The notes beneath the pieces were generated by a model, which was not told the origin of the DNA, ran no database searches, and saw only the letters and a program-made list of their open reading frames with translations. Of a stretch of DNA of 64,000 nucleotides, positions 38,440 to 46,451 are shown one piece after another; the first letter of the stretch is position 1, and each line of letters begins with the position of its first letter. Source of the stretch: Actinomycetota bacterium. Lineage in GTDB: Bacteria > Actinomycetota > Acidimicrobiia > Acidimicrobiales > Acidimicrobilacustridaceae. The stretch covers positions 1-64,000 of the forward strand of contig JACPNV010000034.1 of NCBI GenBank assembly GCA_016185305.1, written 5' to 3'. Both the position numbers and the translations under genes were made by a program.

Positions 38440-38597
38440 TGGCAGCGTGTTCTTTCTGATCTTCCCTGGTGGGAGTCCCCTGGGGGGACGATGGCGCCCG
38501 GTGGCTGGGGCCGGTGAGCGTTTGGTCGTGGTCAGCCCCGGGAGGTGAGCGCTCTATCCTCGCGCGACCGGGGGGAACGGGTCGAAGTCAGATGCGG

Positions 38598-40013
38598 CTA
38601 GGAGCCGGCGTCGGCCTCTTTGCCCGCTCCTGGCGGGCGGTCCAGGCTATCGGCCTCGGCTTGCTCTGCCGCGATCTCGGCAGACGCGGCGGCATCGGCA
38701 GCGATGTCGGCCGCGAGCTCAGCCGCCTCAGCCGATTGGTCGGCACCCGCCGCGTCGGCCACCGACGCGGCCACGCCGGCTGCGGCAGACGCGACGTCGG
38801 CCGCGTCCGCGGCCGCTTCTGCGGACTCGACATCGCCTTCGTCCTTGGCCACCTCGGCGATGACCGCAGCTTCGACCGCGACCTCCGCGGCGGCCTCGGC
38901 GGCGCCCTCGGCTGCTTCGGCCCAGTCTTTGGCGGAGATGGCATCGCCCCCCTCGGCCGGCTGCCAGACCTGCTCGCCCGTCTTGGCGTCGACGATCCAC
39001 TCGCCCTCGGCCCAGTCCTGGTCGCCGAACTCGTCGGCCTGGGCGATCTCGGTCTCGCTTTTGATGTCGACGTGCCAACCGGTCAGCCGGGCGGCGAGCC
39101 GGGCGTTCTGGCCTTCCTTGCCGATGGCGAGCGAGAGCTGGTAATCGGGGACGATCACCGTCGCGTTGCCGGAGATCTCGTCGATGCGGACCTCTTTGAC
39201 CTTGGCCGGCGACAGCGCCTTCATCACGAAGTCGGCCTGGTCGTCGGAGAACGGGACGATGTCGATCTTCTCGCCGCGCAGCTCGTTCACGACCATGCGG
39301 ACGCGGGCGCCGCGGGCGCCGACGCATGCGCCGACGGGATCGACGTTCTGGTCGTTGGACCAGACCGCGATCTTGGTGCGCGCCCCGGGCTCGCGGGCAC
39401 ACGCCCGGATCTCGACGACGCCGTCGGCGATCTCGGGGACCTCGAGCTCGAACAGGCGCTTGACGAGGCCGGGATGGGTGCGGCTCACGACGATCTGCGG
39501 GCCCTTGGCGGTGCGACGCACCTCGACGATGTAGGCCTTCACGCGCGCCCCCGGCTCGGGCCGCTCGTAGGGCACCTGCTCGGCCTGGGGGAGCAGCGCC
39601 TCGACGCGGCCGAGGTCGAGCAGCGTGTAACGCGCGTCGCTCTGCTGGATGATGCCGGTGACGATGTCGCCTTCGCGGCCGGCGTACTCCTCGTACTTCA
39701 ACTCACGCTCGGCCTCGCGGATGCGCTGGCTCATCACCTGGCGGAAGGTCTGCGCGGCGATGCGACCGAAGTCGTCGGGGGTGACGTCGAACTCCTCCCC
39801 CTGGGGGTCGCCCTCCTCGTCGAGCTCTTGCGCCATCACACGGATGTCACCGCTGTCGGGGTCGAGGATCACCCAGGCGTACTCCTGCGCGCCAGGGATG
39901 CGCTTGTACGCAGACTCGAGCGCATCGGCGAGCACGCCGAGGAGCGTGTCGACGGAGATTCCCTTGTCGACCGCGACCGCAGCCAGCGCGTCCATGAAGT
40001 CAGGGTTGTTCAT
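38598..40013 (-). CDS. nusA: Transcription termination/antitermination factor NusA with Ala-rich tail
   Basis: 471 residues. Order: N-terminal RNAP-binding domain (MNNPDFMDALAAVAVDKGIS, KRIPGAQEYAWVILD), S1 domain (GDIVTGIIQQSDARYTLLDL), KH1 (VWSNDQNVDPVGACVGARG) and KH2 (VIVPDYQLSLAIGKEGQNAR). After the KH core at about residue 320 comes a tail of about 150 residues made mainly of Ala, Glu and Asp (for example AEGAAEAAAEVAVEAAVIAE), far longer than in most actinobacteria. The 158 bases to infB hold no ylxR gene. rimP overlaps in operon order 15 bases upstream. Confidence 0.95.
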   Translation of the reverse strand: MNNPDFMDALAAVAVDKGISVDTLLGVLADALESAYKRIPGAQEYAWVILDPDSGDIRVMAQELDEEGDPQGEEFDVTPDDFGRIAAQTFRQVMSQRIREAERELKYEEYAGREGDIVTGIIQQSDARYTLLDLGRVEALLPQAEQVPYERPEPGARVKAYIVEVRRTAKGPQIVVSRTHPGLVKRLFELEVPEIADGVVEIRACAREPGARTKIAVWSNDQNVDPVGACVGARGARVRMVVNELRGEKIDIVPFSDDQADFVMKALSPAKVKEVRIDEISGNATVIVPDYQLSLAIGKEGQNARLAARLTGWHVDIKSETEIAQADEFGDQDWAEGEWIVDAKTGEQVWQPAEGGDAISAKDWAEAAEGAAEAAAEVAVEAAVIAEVAKDEGDVESAEAAADAADVASAAAGVAASVADAAGADQSAEAAELAADIAADAAASAEIAAEQAEADSLDRPPGAGKEADAGS

Positions 40014-40028
40014 GTGCCTCGTTCTCCC

Positions 40029-40568
40029 TCAGCCGGCCGTCGCGCGCTTGCGCTTGCCGGTCGGGCCGGACTGCTCCGGCATGTCGTTCTTGTGTGCTTT
40101 CAGCTCGGCGCCGAAATCGAAGATCGTGCGCGCACGCTGGATGTCGCCGTAGGCCAGCGTGATGGTCTCGCCGGCTTCGGTCGTGAGCGTGAAGCCGTCG
40201 TCGTCTGCCGCCTGCAAGACACCGGTGTAGCGGCGCTCGCGGTCGTCGCCCGGGTCGGCGAGGCGCCGGACGGTGACGTCTTTGCCGACGGCCCACCGGA
40301 AGTGGGTGGGGGTGCGAAGCGCACGCTCCACCCCGGGACTGGTCACCTCGAGGACGTACTTGCCGGCGATCGGATCGGCGGCATCGAGCGCTCGCGAGAT
40401 GGCCTTGGTCGCATCGCTGATCGCGGCCAGGTCGGCACCCCCGCCCCCGGGCGCGTCGACGGTCACGGTCAGCTTCCCGCCGCTCTGCTCCATGTCGAAG
40501 ACGAACAGACCCTCGGCCTCGACCAGGGGCTCGATCAGGGAACGGAGCCGCGCAGATGGTTCGGACAT
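40029..40568 (-). CDS. rimP: Ribosome maturation factor RimP
   Basis: 179 residues. Family signatures: LIEPLVEAEGLFVFDMEQSG, then DLAAISDATKAISRALDAAD and YVLEVTSPGVERALRTPTHF, the most conserved RimP motif. The C-terminal SH3-like domain (GETITLAYGDIQRARTIFDF) is complete, with a Lys-rich tail. It acts in 30S assembly. It is first of rimP-nusA-infB on the minus strand; its upstream region (40569-40913) contains a terminator-like hairpin and a G-run repeat. Confidence 0.92.
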   Translation of the reverse strand: MSEPSARLRSLIEPLVEAEGLFVFDMEQSGGKLTVTVDAPGGGGADLAAISDATKAISRALDAADPIAGKYVLEVTSPGVERALRTPTHFRWAVGKDVTVRRLADPGDDRERRYTGVLQAADDDGFTLTTEAGETITLAYGDIQRARTIFDFGAELKAHKNDMPEQSGPTGKRKRATAG

Positions 40569-40662
40569 TGCGGATCTCTCCTGTTCGGGGCGAGTGTCGT
40601 GCGGCTCTCGGGCGTTGACCAGGACATTCGCCCCGGTTGGCTGGGGCCCTTACGAAACGAAA

Positions 40663-40683
40663 GGCGTGGGCTGGACCCACGCC
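40663..40683 (-). terminator. Intrinsic-terminator-like hairpin between proS and rimP
   Basis: On the minus strand: GGCGTGGG-TCCAG-CCCACGCC followed by TTTCGTTTCGT. The 8-bp GC stem with a T-rich tail fits an intrinsic terminator of proS, or an attenuator in the rimP-nusA leader, whose start codon is 94 bases further on. Confidence 0.65.
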
Positions 40684-40842
40684 TCCTTCGAAGAACCTCG
40701 AATGGATTGCGGCGGCAGTGTAGCGGATATCGCTCGACGGTGGGACGTCGGCGGGCCCTCGACGGGCCGTCGGCCCTGCCCTCACGCCGAACTGGGCCGG
40801 CGGACGCACCGGAAACAGTTCGTGTGACGGCCCAGAACGGCT

Positions 40843-40912
40843 TGGGGTTGGGCGGGTTGGGCGGTTGGGCGGTTGGGATCGGGTTGGGGTTGGGCGGGTT
40901 GGGGTTGGGCGG
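40843..40912 (+). repeat. G-run tandem repeat (GGGTTGGGCGG type) between proS and rimP
   Basis: Seventy bases made almost wholly of GGG or GGGG runs separated by TT, C or CGG, starting GGGGTTGGGCGGGTTGGGCG. It ends 1 base before the proS stop codon. G-runs are on the plus strand (the template strand for proS and rimP), with enough runs for several G-quadruplex arrangements. The rest of 40569-40913 contains only the hairpin at 40663; I see no gene. Confidence 0.85.
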
Positions 40913-40913
40913 A

Positions 40914-42329
40914 TCAGTACGCCCGCGCACAGATGGCGACGAGTTCGGCCTCGTCCTCGGCGACGGGCAGCGAGCCGTCGGGGCGGTTGAGGCAGCGGAC
41001 CGAGATGGCGCTCTCGGCGAGCCTCGCTTCGCCCTCTTGCTTGCCGAGCGCCTCCCAACCGATGCGCGCCCAACCCGTCGATGCGGCCTCGATCACCTCG
41101 TCGATCGACGAGCAGTCGATGGTGCGCGACTCGCGACGCTCGCTCGCGCCCTGCAACAGCTCGCTCTGCTGCTGCTCGAGCGCGTCGCCGACCGTACCCG
41201 TGATGCCTGACAGCGGAACGGCGGACTTCGTCCCGCTGATGCGGCGCACCATCATCACCGACTCATCGGCCAGATCGCGCGGACCGAGCTCGAGCCGGAG
41301 CGGGACGCCCTTCAGCTCCCAGTCGGTCGCCCGCCGTCCCATCGACACCTCGACACGCACGTCGAGCTCGACGCGCACGTCCGCCTCACGCAGCTCGGCC
41401 GCAAGGGCGCGGCACCGGTCGACCACCGCATCGTCGTCGCGCACCGCGAGCACCACGCATTGGATCGGCGCCAGCCGAGGCGGCACCTTGAGTCCGGCAT
41501 CGTCGCCGTGCCCCATGATCAGCCCGCCGACCATCCGGGTCGACACGCCCCACGACGTCGTCCACGCCGTCTGCTGCACACCGCCGTCGTCGAGGTACTC
41601 GATACCGAACGCGCGGGCGAAGTTCTGGCCGAGCTCGTGGCTGGTGCCGTTCTGCAGCGCCTTGCCGTCGCCCATCATCGCCTCGCACGTGATGGTGTTG
41701 ATGGCACCGGGGAAGCGCTCCCTGGCTGTCTTGTAACCGACCACCACGGGCAACGCGAGCACGTTCACCATGAAGTCCTCGTAGACCTCGTGGGCGATCT
41801 TGCGGGCGTACTCGGCCGCGTCGGCCTGCGTCGTGTGCGCGGTGTGCCCTTCCTGCCAGAGGAACTCACTCGTGCGGAGGAACACACGAGGCCGCAGCTC
41901 CCACCGCACGACGTTGGCCCACTGGTTCAGCAACAGCGGAAGGTCGCGGTAGGACTGCGTCCACTTCGCCATGAACTCACCGATGACGGTCTCGCTGGTG
42001 GGGCGGACGACGATCGGCTCTTCGAGCTCCTTGCCGCCGGCCACCGTGACCACCGCGAGCTCGGGGCTGAAGCCCTCGACGTGCTCGGCTTCCCGGGTGA
42101 GGTACGACTCGGGGATGAAGAGCGGGAAGTAGGCGTTCTGGGCGCCGGCAGCCTTGATGCGCTGGTCGACCTCGGCCTGCATGCGCTCCCACAGCGCGTA
42201 CCCGTAGGGCCGGATGACCATCGTGCCGCGAACGGGCCCGTTGTCGGCCAGCTCCGCCTTGGCGACGACGTCTTGGTACCAGCGGGGGAAGTCGTCGGCC
42301 TGCGGCGTGAGTACGGGAGCTTTGGCCAT
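40914..42329 (-). CDS. proS: Prolyl-tRNA synthetase (archaeal/eukaryotic-like type)
   Basis: 471 residues from the ATG at 42329 (MAKAPVLTPQADDFPRWYQD); the frame is open upstream but without family match. The class II motifs are VIRPYGYALWERMQ, PTSETVIGEFMAKW (motif 2 region), RVFLRTSEFLWQEGHTAHTT and GGLIMGHGDD (motif 3). The anticodon-binding domain follows, with the C-terminal zinc-type domain ending CARAY. The short form without the INS editing domain is the type 3 enzyme, used by some bacteria. It is downstream of ispG on the same strand, 85 bases away. Confidence 0.94.
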   Translation of the reverse strand: MAKAPVLTPQADDFPRWYQDVVAKAELADNGPVRGTMVIRPYGYALWERMQAEVDQRIKAAGAQNAYFPLFIPESYLTREAEHVEGFSPELAVVTVAGGKELEEPIVVRPTSETVIGEFMAKWTQSYRDLPLLLNQWANVVRWELRPRVFLRTSEFLWQEGHTAHTTQADAAEYARKIAHEVYEDFMVNVLALPVVVGYKTARERFPGAINTITCEAMMGDGKALQNGTSHELGQNFARAFGIEYLDDGGVQQTAWTTSWGVSTRMVGGLIMGHGDDAGLKVPPRLAPIQCVVLAVRDDDAVVDRCRALAAELREADVRVELDVRVEVSMGRRATDWELKGVPLRLELGPRDLADESVMMVRRISGTKSAVPLSGITGTVGDALEQQQSELLQGASERRESRTIDCSSIDEVIEAASTGWARIGWEALGKQEGEARLAESAISVRCLNRPDGSLPVAEDEAELVAICARAY

Positions 42330-42414
42330 GAGCCGGGATCGTAGTGCCGACCGCCCAGCCAACCGGTGGCGCATCTGCCCCGTCACCGCGGAGATCCGCC
42401 ACCAGTTGGCGGTG

Positions 42415-43539
42415 CTATCGCTCTTCTTCGAGCTTGCGGATGTGGTCGATGCGGGTGCCGGCGTCGTTGGCATCCTCGCCCTGCTCGTCGAGCAGCAACG
42501 CGCGATCGGCGTCGGCTTCCGCCGCGGCACCGGGGTCGCCCATCTCGATGGCCTTCTCGATTCCCTCCGAATCGATGATGCCGGCCCACGCGACGAGCGC
42601 GTCGACCATCTCGTTCTCGGGGACCACCTTGACCACCTTGCCCTTCACGAACAGGTGGCCGCGCTTGCGGCCCGCAGCGATGCCGAGGTCGGCCTCGCGA
42701 GCCTCGCCCGGCCCGTTCACCACGCAACCCATCACGGCCACCTGGATGGGGATGTTCATGCCGTCGAGCGCCTGCTGCGTGCGGCCCGCGACCTCGATCA
42801 CGTCGACCTCGGCCCGGCCGCACGACGGGCAGGCGATGAGGTCGAGACCCTTGCGCTCGCGCAGGCCCAACGACTCGAGCAACTGGCGGCCCGCACGTGC
42901 CTCCTCGACCGGATCGGCGGTGAGCGAGTAGCGGATGGTGTCGCCGATCCCTTCCAGCAACAACGTCGCCAAGCCGGCCGTGGCCTTCAACAGACCCGCG
43001 GGCATCGGCCCCGCCTCGGTCACCCCCAGGTGCAGCGGCACCGACGCACCGTCCGCGTCGACGAAGAACGGGTCGTCGGCGAGCATGCGGTAGGCCTCGA
43101 CCATCAACGGCACCGACGACGCCTTCACCGAGATCTTCACGTCGTCGAACCCGACGTCGCGGAAGTAGGCCATCTCGACGCGGGCCGACTCGACCATCGC
43201 CTCGGGCGTGACCTTCCCGCCGTACTTGTCATACAGCTTCTGGTCGAGCGAGCCACCGTTCACGCCGATGCGGACCGGGATGCCACGATCGCGGCACTCG
43301 GCCGCGACGGTCTTGATGTGTTCGGCGTTGCGGATGTTGCCGGGGTTCAGCCGGATGCACTGCACGCCGGCCTCGAGCGCTTCGAGCGCCCGCTTGTACT
43401 GGTTGTGGATGTCGGCGACGATCGGCACCGGCGCGGCCGTCTTGGTGATGGTCATCGACTGGACGGTGATCGGGGCGTCGCCCCCGACGGGAACCGAGCC
43501 GACGTGGATCTGGCGGGTCTTCCGCCGCTCGTAGGTCAC
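42415..43539 (-). CDS. ispG: 4-hydroxy-3-methylbut-2-enyl-diphosphate synthase, with internal deletion
   Basis: 374 residues. IspG makes HMBPP in the MEP pathway. The N-terminus RQIHVGSVPVGGDAPITVQS+MTITKT is normal, but PIVADIHNQYKRALEALEAG follows almost at once. In the usual enzyme about 40 residues (strands and helix of the TIM barrel including a conserved DIVRV segment) lie between KT and the VADIH stretch. The frame is kept. The rest is complete: RLNPGNI, RIGVNGGSLD, VSVKAS-type motif, HLGVTEAG, GIGDTIRYSL, and the Fe-S cysteines in CPSCGR and GCVVNGPGE. A C-terminal extension of about 30 residues brings total length near normal. Either it is inactive, rescued by another copy, or an assembly error. 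Confidence 0.85.
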   Translation of the reverse strand: MTYERRKTRQIHVGSVPVGGDAPITVQSMTITKTAAPVPIVADIHNQYKRALEALEAGVQCIRLNPGNIRNAEHIKTVAAECRDRGIPVRIGVNGGSLDQKLYDKYGGKVTPEAMVESARVEMAYFRDVGFDDVKISVKASSVPLMVEAYRMLADDPFFVDADGASVPLHLGVTEAGPMPAGLLKATAGLATLLLEGIGDTIRYSLTADPVEEARAGRQLLESLGLRERKGLDLIACPSCGRAEVDVIEVAGRTQQALDGMNIPIQVAVMGCVVNGPGEAREADLGIAAGRKRGHLFVKGKVVKVVPENEMVDALVAWAGIIDSEGIEKAIEMGDPGAAAEADADRALLLDEQGEDANDAGTRIDHIRKLEEER

Positions 43540-43565
43540 CTCGCCAGTCTGCCCGCCCCGACCCT

Positions 43566-45137
43566 CTACGGGGTGATCGGGGCGCGCAGATCGAGGAACA
43601 TCGACGTCAGGCCGAACACGAGGAGTATCGCCACCACGGCATAGGTCAGCGGCAGCAGCTTGGCGATGTTGACTCGGTACTGCCGGCCCTTGCGGCTGCG
43701 GATGGCCTCGTAGGTCGCGATGAGCGCGTGCCCGCCGTCGAGCGGCAGCAGCGGGATCAGGTTCAGCAACCCGAGCGAGATGTTGATGACACCCATGAAC
43801 AAGAACCCCGCCGCGATGCTCACGTTCGCGCTGTCACTCGCCCCGCGCACGGCGCCGATGACAGACACCGGGCGGTCGCCGCCGCTGTTCGCGGTCGGCG
43901 CATCCGCCGCGCTCCGACCTTCGGGGGCCCGCACGAGCTTCACGTTGCCGGTGCCCTGGCCGGGAACGTTGTCTGCCACGGTCGATGCGTAGTTCTGGAG
44001 GCCCGAGGGCGAGAACACCTTGCCGAGCCCTTGCGCGGTGCCCACTGCGAGAACGCCGACGCTGCTGACCGCCGTCTTGGAGCCGGCGACGAGACCGAGG
44101 GGCGGAGGGCGCTCGGTCTTCGCCTGGATGCCGAAGAACCCCGCGGCGCCCTGCGCGGGAAGATCGATCGGACCGCGCACCGTGTTGGAGAACACGTAGC
44201 CCTGGCGGTCGAAGCTGAACGAGTGCTCGCCCGGCGCCCGCAAGACGGCGGCGAAGTCTTCGTAGGACCCGGGCATCACCTTCGTGTCGTCGGCCGGATC
44301 GAGGATGACGTCGCGGTCTTGCATGCCCGGGATTCGGTTCGCGGCTTCGGCGTTGAGCCGCCAGCCCAACGGCTTGGTCATCGTGACCGTCTGCCCGTCA
44401 CGGAGAAGCACGATGGTCTCGGTCTTGCCGGCCTGCTGGTCGAGGACCTGGCGGAGATCCTCGAAGCTCTGGACCTGTTGCCCCCCGACCGACAGGACCT
44501 TGTCGCCGGGCAGCAACGCCGGGTCGGCCGCGGCGGCGCTGCCCGGCTGGGTCTGGCGCACCTGCCAGTTCGAGTCGTCGATGAAGTTGCCCGCGAACGC
44601 GAACACAAACGTGAGGATGACCACGCCGAGCATGATGTTCATGAGCGGCCCGGCCAGGATGGTGGCGAGGCGCTTGCCGTAGGTCTTCGATCGATACGTG
44701 CGGTCTTCGTCGGCGGGGTCGACCTCTTCGAGGTTGTGCATGCCGATGATGCGCACGTACGCGCCGGCGGGCAACACCTTCACGCCGTACTCGGTCTCGC
44801 CGCGACGGAAGCTCCAGATGCGCGGCCCGAACCCGAGGAAGAACTCGGTGACCTTCATCCCCGACCACTTGGCCACGAGGAAGTGACCGAGCTCGTGGAG
44901 GATGATCGAGAGGATCAAGCCGAGGACGACGATCAGCATCGCCAGGCTGCCGAACCACCACAGCAGCGCCATGAGCCCGGCGAGGACGACCAGCCCGATC
45001 CAGCGCCCGATGCCGTGCGCTTTGGTCTCACCGCCCCAACCCGTGGAAGCGAAGGTCGCGTAGGAGCTGTAGGCGTAGTCGTCCTTGTCGTCATCCCGGG
45101 GTTGGGTGTGCGGGGGTTGGAGATCGGTGTCGGTCAC
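43566..45137 (-). CDS. rseP: Site-2 protease RseP/RIP family (M50)
   Basis: 523 residues. A polar N-terminus (about 40 residues) precedes membrane segments. The zinc motif HELGH is in IILHELGHFLVAKWSGMKV at about residue 77, with the second site in NLIPLLPLDGGHALI at about 465. A PDZ domain lies between (DKVLSVGGQQVQSFEDLRQV). The enzyme cleaves transmembrane substrates such as anti-sigma factors. dxr is immediately upstream and ispG downstream, the usual actinobacterial dxr-rseP-ispG order. It is longer than average due to a Gly/Ala-rich region after the PDZ. Confidence 0.93.
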   Translation of the reverse strand: MTDTDLQPPHTQPRDDDKDDYAYSSYATFASTGWGGETKAHGIGRWIGLVVLAGLMALLWWFGSLAMLIVVLGLILSIILHELGHFLVAKWSGMKVTEFFLGFGPRIWSFRRGETEYGVKVLPAGAYVRIIGMHNLEEVDPADEDRTYRSKTYGKRLATILAGPLMNIMLGVVILTFVFAFAGNFIDDSNWQVRQTQPGSAAAADPALLPGDKVLSVGGQQVQSFEDLRQVLDQQAGKTETIVLLRDGQTVTMTKPLGWRLNAEAANRIPGMQDRDVILDPADDTKVMPGSYEDFAAVLRAPGEHSFSFDRQGYVFSNTVRGPIDLPAQGAAGFFGIQAKTERPPPLGLVAGSKTAVSSVGVLAVGTAQGLGKVFSPSGLQNYASTVADNVPGQGTGNVKLVRAPEGRSAADAPTANSGGDRPVSVIGAVRGASDSANVSIAAGFLFMGVINISLGLLNLIPLLPLDGGHALIATYEAIRSRKGRQYRVNIAKLLPLTYAVVAILLVFGLTSMFLDLRAPITP

Positions 45138-45160
45138 GAGGTGTCTCTAGTCCGTCGTCG

Positions 45161-46351
45161 TTAAGGGCCCAGTAAAGCGGCTTGGATGACCGAACGCGCC
45201 GCGACCCGCGCTTCGCGGTCGGTGTCGATGACAGCGCCGACATCGGTGGCGGCGGTTCCCGGGTAGAGGTCGAGTGCCGTGCGCAACACCGGCCCGATGT
45301 CGGCCCAGCGGATCTCGCCGTCGAGAAAGGCCTGCACCGCGACCTCGTTGGCCGCGTTGAGCCAGGCCGGAGCCGTCTCGCCCGCCCGCCCCGCCTCGTA
45401 GGCGAGACCCAGGCAGGGAAAGGCCTCGTGGTCGGGCGGCTCGAAGTCGAGACGGCCGAGGTGGGCCCAGTCGATGGCCCCGAAGGCGGAGGTGATGCGG
45501 TCGGGGAACGCCAGCGCGTAGCCGATCGGCAGCCTCATGTCGGGGAGCGATAGCTGGGCGATGGTGGCGCCGTCGGTGAACTCGACCATGGAGTGGACGA
45601 TCGACTGCGGGTGGACCACCACGTCGATGTGGTCGAAGCCGATGCCGCAGCCGCCGTCGCCTGCCGGCTCGCCGAAGAGCTCATTCGCCTCGATGACCTC
45701 CAGCCCCTTGTTCATGAGCGTGGACGAGTCGACGGTGATCTTCGGCCCCATCGACCATGTGGGATGGGCGAGCGCATCGGCGATCGTGACCTCATCGAGC
45801 TCATCGGCACGGCGCCCCCGGAACGGCCCGCCACTCGCGGTCAGGATGACGCGATCGACGCGGGCGCGGTTGTCGTTGGCGCGCAGGCACTGGTGGATGG
45901 CGCAGTGCTCGCTGTCGACCGGCACGAGCTCGGCACCCGGGGTTCGCCGCGCCCGCTGCACGACCGGGCCGGCGGCGATCAGCGACTCCTTGTTCGCCAG
46001 CGCGAGGCGGCGGCCTGCTTGGAGCGCGGCCATCGTGACCGAGAGACCGGCGAACCCGACGACCCCGTTGACGATGACGTCGGCGTCTTCAGCCAGGCTC
46101 GCCAGGGCGTCGGCGCCGGCGCGCACCTCGCACTCGGGAAGCGCGCCGGACACCGCGGGTGCGGTGGATTCGTCGGCCACCGCGACCACCTTCGGCCGAT
46201 GCTCGCGAGCCTGCTGGACCAGCAACTCGAGGTTGCCCCCACTCGCGCCGAGCGCGGCGAGCTCATAGCGGCCCTCCTCGGCCCGGAGAACCTCCAGCGT
46301 CTGGGTGCCGATCGACCCCGTGCTGCCGGCGACCGCCACCCTGGTGGTCAA
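45161..46351 (-). CDS. dxr: 1-deoxy-D-xylulose 5-phosphate reductoisomerase
   Basis: 396 residues. NADPH motif AVAGSTGSIGTQTLEVLR at the N-terminus; VGFAGLSVTMAALQAGRRLA and ANKESLIAAG in the middle; metal-binding PVDSEHCAIHQC at about 143-154; TASGGPF, HPTWSMGPKITVDSSTLMNK and the NAANEVAVQAFL segment near the end. Complete and of normal length. It catalyses the first committed MEP-pathway step; its downstream partner ispG is three genes along. Confidence 0.96.
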   Translation of the reverse strand: MTTRVAVAGSTGSIGTQTLEVLRAEEGRYELAALGASGGNLELLVQQAREHRPKVVAVADESTAPAVSGALPECEVRAGADALASLAEDADVIVNGVVGFAGLSVTMAALQAGRRLALANKESLIAAGPVVQRARRTPGAELVPVDSEHCAIHQCLRANDNRARVDRVILTASGGPFRGRRADELDEVTIADALAHPTWSMGPKITVDSSTLMNKGLEVIEANELFGEPAGDGGCGIGFDHIDVVVHPQSIVHSMVEFTDGATIAQLSLPDMRLPIGYALAFPDRITSAFGAIDWAHLGRLDFEPPDHEAFPCLGLAYEAGRAGETAPAWLNAANEVAVQAFLDGEIRWADIGPVLRTALDLYPGTAATDVGAVIDTDREARVAARSVIQAALLGP

Positions 46352-46451
46352 CGAAAGGCTCCCCGGCGCATCGACCCAGCCTACCGGCCTGCCTCAGTGG
46401 GCATTCTCACGCCGGGGGGAGTCACGCACCGGAGGTTCTGCTCAGTTCCGG

